From: UBA2638 sp046293135
GTDB lineage: Bacteria > Pseudomonadota > Alphaproteobacteria > Micavibrionales > Micavibrionaceae
DNA length: 64,000 nucleotides
Reading direction: 5' to 3'
Assembly: GCA_046293135.1 (NCBI GenBank)
Contig: JBKBPR010000006.1
Span: 1-64,000, forward strand
Part shown: in pieces, positions 51,801 through 59,022 of the stretch
Numbering within the stretch: the first letter of the stretch is position 1
Layout: each line of letters starts with the position of its first letter
Program-made: the position numbers and the translations under genes
Notes under the pieces: model-generated
The model's input: the letters and a program-made list of their open reading frames with translations, nothing else
Database searches by the model: none
Told to the model about the DNA's origin: nothing

Positions 51801-54537
51801 AGCCGGAGAGATCAAGCGCGCCAATCGTAAAGCCTGCCGCTGCGACTGTTCCTGAGCCTGTGAGGGGTGCGCCGCCGCCACTTGAGGTGATGCTGTAGTT
51901 ATAATCCGTACCAATCTCCGCCCCCGTTACGGCAAAAGAGGCCGCGCCCGTATTGCCAGTATTGATCGCCGCCTGATCCCAGCTTGCAGCATAGCCCGCT
52001 GGCGCTGTGCGGTCAGATGTTACTCTTACAAGGTTGGAGGCTGTATTCCCTAAAAGCACAGTACTTAGTGCAGCGGACGCTTGCACTTGCGCGGTAATAA
52101 CGCCATCAGCAGTCGGGGCGACAGAAACCTCCCAATTTGTAGCGGTGATCGAAGTCACGGAATTGACCGTGCCGTTTGTAACACTGATTCCGGCCGCGGT
52201 AAGGCCTGTCACCGCTTCGGAGAATACCGCCGTAAAGATGACCGGATCGGCATTGGTCAATACACCGTCAGGCGAAAGCACAACAGTCGGCGGGCTTGCA
52301 CCGGCTGTCGCATTGATCGGTTCGGGGAAGCTGAGCGATGTCCCCAAAAGCGTTAGAACCGCAAGCTGTGAGGCGTTCTGGCTGGCGACAATCGAGCCAT
52401 AAGGGCGCAGCTCGATAATATCAACCTCCAAAGCGCCGTTATCAGGCGCAATCGCCTCATAGGCAAATACCAAACTGGATGTGCCTGAGCCTGATAAATA
52501 CTCTGCGATACGGGCAACGCCGTTGATCTCGATATCAATTTCAGGTGTACCAATCACTGCCACAGCTTTGCTGAAAGGAACGGAAATCTCGAAACGCTCA
52601 ATAGTGAAATTCCGCAATTGCGGTGAACCGATTATATAAGGCGCAGCGGTTTCAGAACCGACCCCTTCAAGCCCCGCCAGATCAAGCTTTTGATGAGATT
52701 CATTACGGTGTGAGACAGCATCAGGGTCACCATCGGCAATCGTATTTGCACCCGCCCCGTCAACCAAAATTGTATCGCCCGTATCACCGTTTTGCGTACC
52801 GCCCGCATTTGCCCGCGTGCGAATGCGGCCATCGCGCACCCGCACCGTCGAGCTTGTTGCACTTAACGAGCGGACATCAATATCGGTTCCGATCAGCTCA
52901 ATCACCCCGCCCGGCACAATGATCGTGACATCCGTTGCGCCGGAGATGTATTGCATAATCCCGCTGATGAGGGTGATTTTATCAAACTCCACCAGCACTT
53001 CGGAATTTTGCCCGATATTTAAGACCGCGCCCGACCCAAATTGCAGCCTGACAATCGCCCCCGCGGTATTGGCGACGGTGATCAACGATCCGAAGGCAAT
53101 CTGCTGGCCAGTCTGCGCAACCGAAATCGCGCCCTCAGGATTACGCACAGTATTCGCCCCGACCGAAAAGGCGATAATCGCACTCAAGCGCGGATTCTGG
53201 CGCTGCTGGGTTAAGATACGATTTTCCCGCTCAACCCGCTCAAAACGACGATCCGCCACCGAGGTCAATGTCGGCTTTTCCGTCGGCGTGAAGGCTTTTT
53301 TGAAGTCCCGCCCCAAAGGCACGTGAATCCCGCCAAGCCCTGTCAGATTCAAATTACCGTCGGAGTCCCGCCCCGCCCGCACGCCAAAGCGCAGCGCCGG
53401 AGCAGGATTATAATTCACCCCGACCTCATAGCCCCTGAGATTGCTTTGCGGCGAGTCCCGCTCCCAGAGATATCCCCGCGCAAGAACCTCAACATCAGGC
53501 TTTTGCGGAATACGCCCAGCAAGCTGTGCATCCCAACCGCCCATTGCCCGCTCCTGAAAACCCAACGGCAAATCGCGCCAAGGCGTAAGCGGCACGTATC
53601 TGTTCCCGCTCAACTTCCAGATCGAGGTCATGGCATCAACGCCGACACTCATACGGCCATGATCGTTCGGAAACTGATAATCCAGAAAACTATTTACACC
53701 GAGAAGATATTTTTCATCCGCGCTCATGTAACGATAGCCAAACCCAAGATTGGCGGTGGTGTCAGAGCCCTGACGCAACACCGAGGCTTGCGAGAATATG
53801 TTATGTTGGCGGCTTGCGCTTTCATGCAGTTCCATAACCGTTGAGATGTTGTATTCAGGCTTTTGCCCCCTGCGCAATACGATCTCTGTTTTTAGATTGC
53901 GAAACCCTGAATAAGGAATTCTTCTCAAATTTTCAGCAATCCGCCCAAACGAAAAGCCGATCGTTTCATATTTGGTTTCTTCCAGAATATCCGCCATAAC
54001 GGCTTGAACGTTTTCGCCGTTTTTATGCGCATCAAGCAAGCGGGTAAAGCTATTAACGCTCACAATTGATTTGTTCGCAGCGCTCGCCGCCAAAGCCATT
54101 TCGTATTGCACGCGCCCTGCGACACTGGCTCCTTCGGCCGGCGCATCCGGCTCATATGTCGGCATCAGCCCGTCAAGCTGCGCTTGTCCACTTTGAAACG
54201 CCTGCTGGATCAGAGCATCTACAACTTCGGGGTTATCATGACCCGCCATCTGCTCAAGCGAGCGCAAAAGTGGCTCGATGATATGCGGTTTGTGGGCTTG
54301 TGCAGAATCATTCTGATTGAATTCCTCGGCAGCCAATCTGTATGGTTCATAAAAATCGTTACCGTGCTCTTCTTCGACATATTCGGCCTTAAAGTACTGT
54401 CCCGAAGACATATCGCACGCGCTCGAAAAAAGCAGCGCTATCAAACACAAAGACGCAAAAAAGGTTTTCCAAAACCCGTATGTTTTGAAATTATTCAAAT
54501 CGTACAAAAATTTTCCAGTGCCACGGCTTCCTGCCAC
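45880..54537 (-). CDS. Giant inverse autotransporter (invasin/intimin type) with FecR, Ig-like and DUF1566-type modules
   Basis: Outer-membrane adhesin candidate of about 2885 residues. GTG 54537 is preferred over ATG 54558 because AAGGAGG lies six bases before the GTG, while the ATG has no ribosome site. In order: a signal sequence with SSAC at 38-41 (possible lipobox, but Asp follows the Cys); helical region; inverse autotransporter barrel (about 190-412; FSFGRIAENLRRIPYSG to HVPLGRDF); FecR-like domain (about 470-567; ISVAQTGQQIAFGS, VRVRDGRIR); Ig-like and SGSGT-type repeats (about 640-1585, with three DRTAP/DTTAP modules); then five DUF1566-like domains ending near 1768, 2042, 2326, 2601 and 2885, the last four each preceded by a He_PIG Ig-like domain. 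No LysM is seen. It precedes a pilus operon. Confidence 0.9.
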   Translation of the reverse strand: MAGSRGTGKFLYDLNNFKTYGFWKTFFASLCLIALLFSSACDMSSGQYFKAEYVEEEHGNDFYEPYRLAAEEFNQNDSAQAHKPHIIEPLLRSLEQMAGHDNPEVVDALIQQAFQSGQAQLDGLMPTYEPDAPAEGASVAGRVQYEMALAASAANKSIVSVNSFTRLLDAHKNGENVQAVMADILEETKYETIGFSFGRIAENLRRIPYSGFRNLKTEIVLRRGQKPEYNISTVMELHESASRQHNIFSQASVLRQGSDTTANLGFGYRYMSADEKYLLGVNSFLDYQFPNDHGRMSVGVDAMTSIWKLSGNRYVPLTPWRDLPLGFQERAMGGWDAQLAGRIPQKPDVEVLARGYLWERDSPQSNLRGYEVGVNYNPAPALRFGVRAGRDSDGNLNLTGLGGIHVPLGRDFKKAFTPTEKPTLTSVADRRFERVERENRILTQQRQNPRLSAIIAFSVGANTVRNPEGAISVAQTGQQIAFGSLITVANTAGAIVRLQFGSGAVLNIGQNSEVLVEFDKITLISGIMQYISGATDVTIIVPGGVIELIGTDIDVRSLSATSSTVRVRDGRIRTRANAGGTQNGDTGDTILVDGAGANTIADGDPDAVSHRNESHQKLDLAGLEGVGSETAAPYIIGSPQLRNFTIERFEISVPFSKAVAVIGTPEIDIEINGVARIAEYLSGSGTSSLVFAYEAIAPDNGALEVDIIELRPYGSIVASQNASQLAVLTLLGTSLSFPEPINATAGASPPTVVLSPDGVLTNADPVIFTAVFSEAVTGLTAAGISVTNGTVNSVTSITATNWEVSVAPTADGVITAQVQASAALSTVLLGNTASNLVRVTSDRTAPAGYAASWDQAAINTGNTGAASFAVTGAEIGTDYNYSITSSGGGAPLTGSGTVAAAGFTIGALDLSGLPDGTLTLSFTLTDPAGNVGGAVSDTVVKSVVGLSALSLSAPANGLYVAGVDFDFTLSFAAAQNVTGTPRILLDFGGDTRFANYVSGSGTDELFFRYQTAAGDAASPLAFVSTLIGLNGGTIVDAATSNPADLDFTAIAPDLSGISVDTTAPSGYAIAFVQDPIDGTNETAIDLNMTGLEIGVNYAITISSSSGGPNVTDNGVVVSASQIVTLDLSGMIDGVLTATLVLTDAAGNVGDAVSDTASKATTSLSVNVATPLALSSASPIPFTITFTEAVIALDQADLLVTGGTIASFTTGDNTVWNVGITPDADGVVSLRVPAGVAVNGFGTPNIISNLSQVTSDRTAPAGYSVTFNDALVNSTNVTAVDVTLAGLEIGTDYALSIASSGGGAPFTQNANAGAATLDLSLDLSGLTDGTLTATLTQTDAAGNAGAAENDTVLKDAALGLITAMSAPANGSYREGQTLSFTITYDRIINVTGTPFFDVDFGGTDVPFNYVSGSGTNILTFSHTVQAGENAAPIAWTLQMIDLNGGTMLTNGFNAAQLNFSGSAPNIASINIDTTAPTLNSITPPNDRVYVTGETLFFSIAFSENVVVTGTPRIPVTYDTTTVYANFASGSGTATLGFSYVVTAGDVATAGISVPAAIDLNGGTVRDLAGNDAELDYVAPDLSGVQLNVPSCGGGTVALGDPFQNGICAGVSPIGGTPFDLIVQPSGCSFEPAGNANTKPDAVFSPLCAGNDTVTKIWSDSTGAVEGASNNEDGSFNTVQLLGSALRENPAAAYCFRTDLNGRTDWYLPSRDELQIIRQNLFVPGLAGVENATYWSSTESGANLANALVMGDGTLATPSKTAAHNVRCVRRSAPPAIVQNPVPVNGKEGQSYSAFIAATGDAATLVFTLVSGTLPPGLSLDAISGEISGTATAAGVYAGLIVRATDAFGQSETNPFAITIEGLPRCNSGAVVAGTSYEGGLCAGEVTIGADTFDLVVTPSQCALEPSGSNITKPLAFFNATCTGAAVDGMTKRWSSANATNEGGASTTNGVLNTIEVLANIVQENAAAAYCYRMRFGGFSDWYLPAEDELRALFDNLMDNSLGNFAPGQAYLSSTQAATNQARQMNSTFGVFANVNKSTARRIRCVRRAGGVALQAVAITNRTFTEADTVSMQIPIKGGTGNLTFSVHAGVLPPGLTLDAVNGMITGTVTAAGNYNGIVIRATDTAANTIDTPPFDIEVEALAPLETCNAGAVNAGQAYLGGICAGEVTIGAETYDLIAATSNCAYEAGGNNSSKPTEDFTPVCNGAVDGNNTRKRYANLLAQSQGATLLTSGLTNTLTLIGNTLRENAAAGYCYHLVHNGYDDWYLPSQNELQALHDNLHARSLGGFFNGNYFSSTEISANQGRSINFTNNVISNVNKTDTGQRIRCVRRSDSPFRISQTVVVQEFIRNEEASFRIAYSGQSAPVTFSLQAGALPTGMTLNTTTGIISGTPTVAGTFAGIVIRVTDGTTTLDTNPFSVVVTGLPTCDAGAVDAGQVYAGGFCVSEVTIGAETYDMVITQSSCAQETGGAAGTKPEAFFSPACAGTNDATTKTWATTNATNELVTSTNDGMANTLQLIADSRVRNPAAAYCYYLNHGGFTDWYLPAENELGALYDNLATFGLMGLASENYWSSTQQSVANARRITMLNRAVGNTGKTSGLRTRCIRRVNAPLKIAQSHFPPVATELIDYSYRIPAKSGQGAVTFSLQAGALPTGLTLDGATGIISGTPTVPGVYAGIVIRATDGTTTLDTAAFSIEVEARARCAAGTVLSGDAYGGGICIGQVTIDSITFDMVATTSNCGFEPAGGVNTKPVVNFTPTCTGATDAMNKRWADGIGADEGASSTLNGLSNTLQLRSNGDRQNPAAAYCFHLDLGGFTNWYLPSEEELNVMYNALGRFGLGGFTNAASYWSSTELTVNNARSKNFDITGNLGSISKTTNSLRVRCIRRN

Positions 54538-54718
54538 AGGCCGCCTCCTTCTGGTCATAAAAAAAACAGCTTCATCAACTGCTTAAGAAAACACTATGTC
54601 ATAAAAAAAACGGTAAAAAGGCCTAATCTCTACAAACCCAATTAAAAACCACAGAAAAATTGTCATTTAAAACAAACGCTATAAAGAGCAGACTTTTTAC
54701 ATACTCACGGCGGATACT

Positions 54719-55168
54719 TTAATCGTCCATTTCCCAAGGAAAATCAACCCATGTATCTTGCGGAAAAGTTTTGATGTAAAAATCGCTATGCTTCGCCCCC
54801 ATCGGCTTAGCGTAAAGTGTTGCAAACAAACAATTTTCCGTAAGGGGCTTCAAATATTCAAACGTCCGCCCCGTATCAACCAGATCATCGATAATCAGCG
54901 CATTTTTCAAATAAGCGGGATCGGCGTTTTTCAGAACATTCATCACATCATCTTGCGATTGGCCGTGATAGCTCTCTAGCCCTATGGTTTCAATCCGTTT
55001 GATATTGAGAGAGCGCGTCACGAGCGCCGCAGGAATCAACCCACCGCGTGTCACAGCCAGAATCTTGTCGGGGAGCGAGAAATTTTCCCGCAAACCAGCC
55101 GCCAAAGCCGCGCTGTCAGACTTGATATCATCCCATGAAATTTGAATTTTGTGTATATAATCAGCCAT
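54719..55168 (-). CDS. gpt: Xanthine-guanine phosphoribosyltransferase-like protein
   Basis: Salvages guanine and xanthine with PRPP. The 149 residues match Gpt along the full length: ILAVTRGGLIPAALVTRSL, IGLESYHGQSQ, the PRPP-binding loop LIIDDLVDTGRT (91-102) and PQDTWVDFPWEM near the end, where Trp stacks on the base. Gpt proteins normally end shortly after this, as here. Single gene, divergent from tRNA-Asn. Confidence 0.9.
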   Translation of the reverse strand: MADYIHKIQISWDDIKSDSAALAAGLRENFSLPDKILAVTRGGLIPAALVTRSLNIKRIETIGLESYHGQSQDDVMNVLKNADPAYLKNALIIDDLVDTGRTFEYLKPLTENCLFATLYAKPMGAKHSDFYIKTFPQDTWVDFPWEMDD

Positions 55169-55239
55169 AATAAGAAGAATACAGAAATTAAAATTGACAA
55201 GTAAAGCTGATTCTGTATTTTAGCAGGCGCATATCGTGT

Positions 55240-55314
<75 letters not shown>

Positions 55315-55352
55315 TTCTTCTTTAAACAGAAGCACCCAGAAAAAAACGCCGC

Positions 55353-56288
55353 ATGGGTCATTCGCACCACCATCATCACGGACATTCCCACAGCCATCAC
55401 GGACATGGCCATTCTCATGGACACCATCATTTTGATGTATCGGAGATGAGTGAGAAAAAGCTCTGGTACGCTGTGATTGCAAATATGGGCTTGACGCTTG
55501 TGCAGGTTGTTGGCGGAATTGTTTCCGGCTCGCTGGCCTTGATCGCCGATGCGCTGCATAATTTCAGCGATGCGATGACGCTGGTGATTGCGCTGGTCGC
55601 CGTCCGCATTGGCCGCAAGCCGCCCGATCAATTTAAAACCTTCGGCTATAAACGCGCCGAAACGATTGCGGCGCTGATTAACCTCACGACACTGATTTTG
55701 CTGGGATTTTACCTGATATTCGAGGCCGTTATGCGGTTTTATGCGCCCGAGCCTATCTTGGGCTGGGTGGTGATTGCGGTCGCGGGAATTGCGCTGCTGA
55801 TTGACCTTTACACCGCCGCCCTCACCTATGCGCATTCAAAGAACAGCATGAATATGCGCGCTGCATTTTTGCACAATCTGACCGATGCCGCCGCCTCTGT
55901 CGGGGTGATCCTGTCGGGCGTTGTGATCGTGATGACGGGCTGGGTCTATGTTGATGCGATTATGACACTTCTGATTGCGGGCTATGTGCTGTGGCACGGC
56001 TTCCACGATATTCCGAAAGTCATTCACTTGCTGATGGAAGGCACACCGCACGGGATCGAGATTGCGGATGTGATCGAAGCGATGGAGGCGACGGCAAATG
56101 TGCAGAATGTTCACCATGTGCATATCTGGCAAATTGACGAGCGCCGCAACGCGCTGGAGGCGCATGTCGTGCTCAAAGACCCGCTCTTGATGGATGTTTG
56201 CAAGCGGGAAATCAAATCGATGCTGCATGAGAAATTCTCCATCGATCACTCGACTTTGGAGTTCGAAACCGAAGCCTGTGGGGATTAG
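55353..56288 (+). CDS. His-rich cation diffusion facilitator, probable zinc exporter
   Basis: Proton-driven divalent cation exporter of the inner membrane. The first 26 residues contain 16 histidines, likely a metal-sensing or buffering tail. Six transmembrane helices follow. The intramembrane zinc site is visible as H69-x3-D73 (ALHNFSDA) in helix 2 and HNLTD in helix 5; His/Asp pairs at both positions favour zinc or cobalt over manganese or iron. The C-terminal cytoplasmic domain ends with VHHVHIWQID and STLEFE, which bind zinc and dimerise. 311 residues, close to ZitB/CzcD size. The gene follows tRNA-Asn closely. Confidence 0.93.
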   Translation: MGHSHHHHHGHSHSHHGHGHSHGHHHFDVSEMSEKKLWYAVIANMGLTLVQVVGGIVSGSLALIADALHNFSDAMTLVIALVAVRIGRKPPDQFKTFGYKRAETIAALINLTTLILLGFYLIFEAVMRFYAPEPILGWVVIAVAGIALLIDLYTAALTYAHSKNSMNMRAAFLHNLTDAAASVGVILSGVVIVMTGWVYVDAIMTLLIAGYVLWHGFHDIPKVIHLLMEGTPHGIEIADVIEAMEATANVQNVHHVHIWQIDERRNALEAHVVLKDPLLMDVCKREIKSMLHEKFSIDHSTLEFETEACGD

Positions 56289-56334
56289 TTTTTTAGTACC
56301 CTGCAACCTGTGAGCAATAGCCTCATCGCTCAAC

Positions 56335-57222
56335 CTATTTCAACAAGGCATAGCTCAAAATTTTATAGACCAGCTTGGCGGTGAGGAAGTCGCAGGCATG
56401 CAGCCCCTCACGCGGGGCAAGCTCGACCACATCGGCGCCGACAATCTGCGCGGTTTTGGAGACAAGGGCGAGAATATCCATGACCTCATCCCATTGCAGC
56501 CCGCCCGGCTCCGGCGTTCCCGTCGCGGGAATCATCGCCGCATCAAAGCCGTCAATATCAAAGGTCACATAAACCGCGCCGCTGCCGACCGCTTTGGCGA
56601 TCTGGCTGATATCCCAGCTGCGCTTGTCCTTTGCCCAGAAAATCTCGATCCTGTCGCGATTGGCCTCCAGAAACGGAATTTCACTGGCCGAGATATTGCG
56701 AATTCCGACCGAAACCAGCCGCACATTCGGGTTATCAAGGGCGCGGCACATCGCCGCCGCATGGGAGTTGTGAAAGCCTTCATAGCCATCACGCAAATCA
56801 GCATGGGCATCAAATTGCAAAATCGTGAGCGTGTCATGGCGCTTGACGAACGGCTTGATCGCGCCGGGGGTAAGGGAATGCTCCCCGCCCAGCACCAGCG
56901 GGAATTTCCCATGCTCCAGCGCTTCCCCGACAATCTCGCCAAGCTGTTCCAGCGCCGCATCGAGATCATCACGGATAACAGGCGGCTTCATCGTCGCAAT
57001 GCCATAGCGCTTGATCGCCTCGCACCAGAACACCTCGTCGAATTGCTCCAACTGCGGCGAAGCATCGATAATCGCCTGCGGCCCTTTGGACGTTCCGCCC
57101 TCATAGGATACCGACTTTTCCAGCCCGAACGGAATAATCAGCGCACGCGCCTGATCGGGCGGGCTGGCGCTCTCATCTTCGGGGGGCATAAAGGCATCTT
57201 CGGGAGGCAAATATTCAATCAT
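56335..57222 (-). CDS. speB: Agmatinase/arginase family ureohydrolase
   Basis: Hydrolyses a guanidino compound, most likely agmatine, to an amine and urea. Manganese ligands are visible in LGGEHSLTPG, FDAHADLRD and VTFDIDGFDAAMIPATGTPEPGG. ATG 57222 gives MIEYLPPEDAF; the open frame extends twelve codons upstream to a TTG. The gene is divergent from carboxynorspermidine dehydrogenase, so a role in supplying putrescine for norspermidine or spermidine synthesis is likely. Agmatinase rather than arginase is inferred from this context, not from specificity residues. Confidence 0.85.
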   Translation of the reverse strand: MIEYLPPEDAFMPPEDESASPPDQARALIIPFGLEKSVSYEGGTSKGPQAIIDASPQLEQFDEVFWCEAIKRYGIATMKPPVIRDDLDAALEQLGEIVGEALEHGKFPLVLGGEHSLTPGAIKPFVKRHDTLTILQFDAHADLRDGYEGFHNSHAAAMCRALDNPNVRLVSVGIRNISASEIPFLEANRDRIEIFWAKDKRSWDISQIAKAVGSGAVYVTFDIDGFDAAMIPATGTPEPGGLQWDEVMDILALVSKTAQIVGADVVELAPREGLHACDFLTAKLVYKILSYALLK

Positions 57223-57306
57223 GGCCACGGATATACTTGATTTTTCAGCAATTGCCAATTACTAAATACTCTTGAAAAGAAACAACGAGCAGAATGGAGA
57301 TCGGTT

Positions 57307-58557
57307 ATGAAAGTATTGATTATCGGGGCGGGCGCGGCCGGAAGTGTTGTCGCCAAAAAATGTGCCATGAACAAGGATATTTTCACCGAGATTCATCTGG
57401 CCAGCCGTACGCTTTCAAAATGTGAAGCCATCAAGGCCGATATTAAGAAAAACTGGGGCGTTGATATTTCCGTTTACGCGCTTGATGCCGATAACGTCTC
57501 AGAAACCGCGGCGCTGATGAAAAAAATCCAGCCGAAAATGGTTATCAATATGGCGCTGCCCTATCAAGACCTCGCCATCATGGATGCGTGTCTGGAGGCT
57601 GGCGTGCATTACATGGACACCGCCAATTACGAGCCGATTGATGTGGCGAAGTTCGAATATCACTGGCAATGGGCGTATCAGGACAAGTTCAAACAGGCGG
57701 GCTTGACCGCTATTCTCGGCTGCGGCTTTGACCCCGGCCAAACCAATATCTATTGCGCCTATGCCCAGAAAAACCTGTTCGATGAAATTCATTATATCGA
57801 CATTATCGATTGCAATGCGGGCGATCACGGCCAAGCCTTTGCGACCAATTTCAATCCCGAGATCAATCTGCGCGAGGTCACGCAGCGCGGCAAATATTGG
57901 GAAAACGGCCAGTGGATTGAAACAGAGCCTCTGGAATTCCGCAAGATGATCGATTACCCCGAAGTCGGGTCGAAGGCCTCCTACCTGCTCTACCATGAGG
58001 AGCTGGAAAGCCTTGTGCAAAACATCAAGGGCCTAAAGCGCATTCGCTTCTGGATGACCTTCGGCGATCAATATATCAAACATATGGAAGTGCTGCAAAA
58101 TGTCGGCATGACCCGCATTGACCCTGTTGTGCATAACGGGGTCGAGATTGTGCCGATCCAGTTCCTGAAAACCCTGTTGCCCGAGCCGTCCTCGCTGGCG
58201 GAGGGTTATACGGGCAAAACCTCTATCGGCTGCGTGATTACGGGGCTAAAGGACGGGCAGGAAAAAACCGTTCTGATTTACAATGTTTGCGACCATGCCC
58301 AAACCCATGCCGAAGTCGGGGCGCAGGCCGTGTCCTATACAACGGGCGTTCCGCCGGTAACGGGCGCGATTTTGTTCGCCAAGGGGCTATGGGGGCAAGA
58401 GGCAGGCGTGTGGAATGTCGAGCAATTCGACCCCGATCCGTTCATGGAAGAAGTCGCCAAGCAAGGCCTGCCGTGGCATGTCAAGGAGCTTGAGCGCGGG
58501 CTGGGCGAGTTGACCGAACGCCGCGAGGTTTATGAGAAGAAGGATAAGGCGGCTTGA
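57307..58557 (+). CDS. Carboxynorspermidine/carboxyspermidine dehydrogenase
   Basis: Joins aspartate semialdehyde to a diamine (putrescine or diaminopropane) with NADPH, making carboxyspermidine or carboxynorspermidine. Saccharopine dehydrogenase family: Rossmann loop GAGAAGSVV (7-15), then GCGFDPGQTNIYCAYA, DCNAGDHGQAFATNFNPEIN and SYTTGVPPVTGAILFAKGLW. 416 residues, full length, with GGAG before the ATG. The decarboxylase nspC, its usual partner, is not in the window. The stop TGA overlaps the ATG of the next gene. Confidence 0.92.
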   Translation: MKVLIIGAGAAGSVVAKKCAMNKDIFTEIHLASRTLSKCEAIKADIKKNWGVDISVYALDADNVSETAALMKKIQPKMVINMALPYQDLAIMDACLEAGVHYMDTANYEPIDVAKFEYHWQWAYQDKFKQAGLTAILGCGFDPGQTNIYCAYAQKNLFDEIHYIDIIDCNAGDHGQAFATNFNPEINLREVTQRGKYWENGQWIETEPLEFRKMIDYPEVGSKASYLLYHEELESLVQNIKGLKRIRFWMTFGDQYIKHMEVLQNVGMTRIDPVVHNGVEIVPIQFLKTLLPEPSSLAEGYTGKTSIGCVITGLKDGQEKTVLIYNVCDHAQTHAEVGAQAVSYTTGVPPVTGAILFAKGLWGQEAGVWNVEQFDPDPFMEEVAKQGLPWHVKELERGLGELTERREVYEKKDKAA

Positions 58558-59021
58558 TGCTAGGTAGAGAAACCGTACAATTTTTTGAAGTTATGGTTAA
58601 AAACCCACAGCTACAAATCATATGCGCAATTACCTCCATCGTAATTTTTTTATTATTTTATAATGAGTTTGATCTGCAATACAAAATAGCGCTAATAGCT
58701 ATTCTTGTTTTTTCAATCTCCGCGTTCATTTTTACGATTATCGAGCATATTCGTAAGAAAAAAGAGAAAATAAAAAAATGGAACAGCCTTAGCAGGGAAG
58801 AAAATCAAATCGTTATGCGTTTTATTGAGGGTGAAACCAAGACAATCGATTTCTCAAATTGTTTCAAGAATTTGCATGGCTCGATCAAGTTGCTTATTGA
58901 TAAAAAAATCTTATGTTCTGAAATAATAGAAGAAAAAGGCGGTCGATTTCATGACCCGAAAAATCATGTAAATATGCATGACGATGCCTTTGAATTTTTC
59001 AAAAGAAAATATAAAAAGTAA
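58557..59021 (+). CDS. SieB-like superinfection-exclusion candidate
   Basis: 154 residues. Two transmembrane helices (about 20-35 and 42-63), a Lys-rich loop (IRKKKEKIKKW) and a small cytoplasmic domain that opens with LSREENQIVMRFIEGETKTIDF and continues with GSIKLLIDKKIL. This layout and the opening resemble superinfection exclusion B (SieB) proteins, prophage genes that block other phages; the match is from pattern memory and moderate. The gene is far richer in A and T than its neighbours, and its ATG overlaps the TGA of the upstream gene as TGATG. It is convergent with comEC, one base apart. Probably acquired by transfer. Confidence 0.6.
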   Translation: MLGRETVQFFEVMVKNPQLQIICAITSIVIFLLFYNEFDLQYKIALIAILVFSISAFIFTIIEHIRKKKEKIKKWNSLSREENQIVMRFIEGETKTIDFSNCFKNLHGSIKLLIDKKILCSEIIEEKGGRFHDPKNHVNMHDDAFEFFKRKYKK

Positions 59022-59022
59022 A

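Noticed and set aside
56398..57240. A 280-residue open frame antisense to the agmatinase gene
   Set aside because: It covers the agmatinase coding strand in reverse, is Arg/His-rich, and has no start context or domain.
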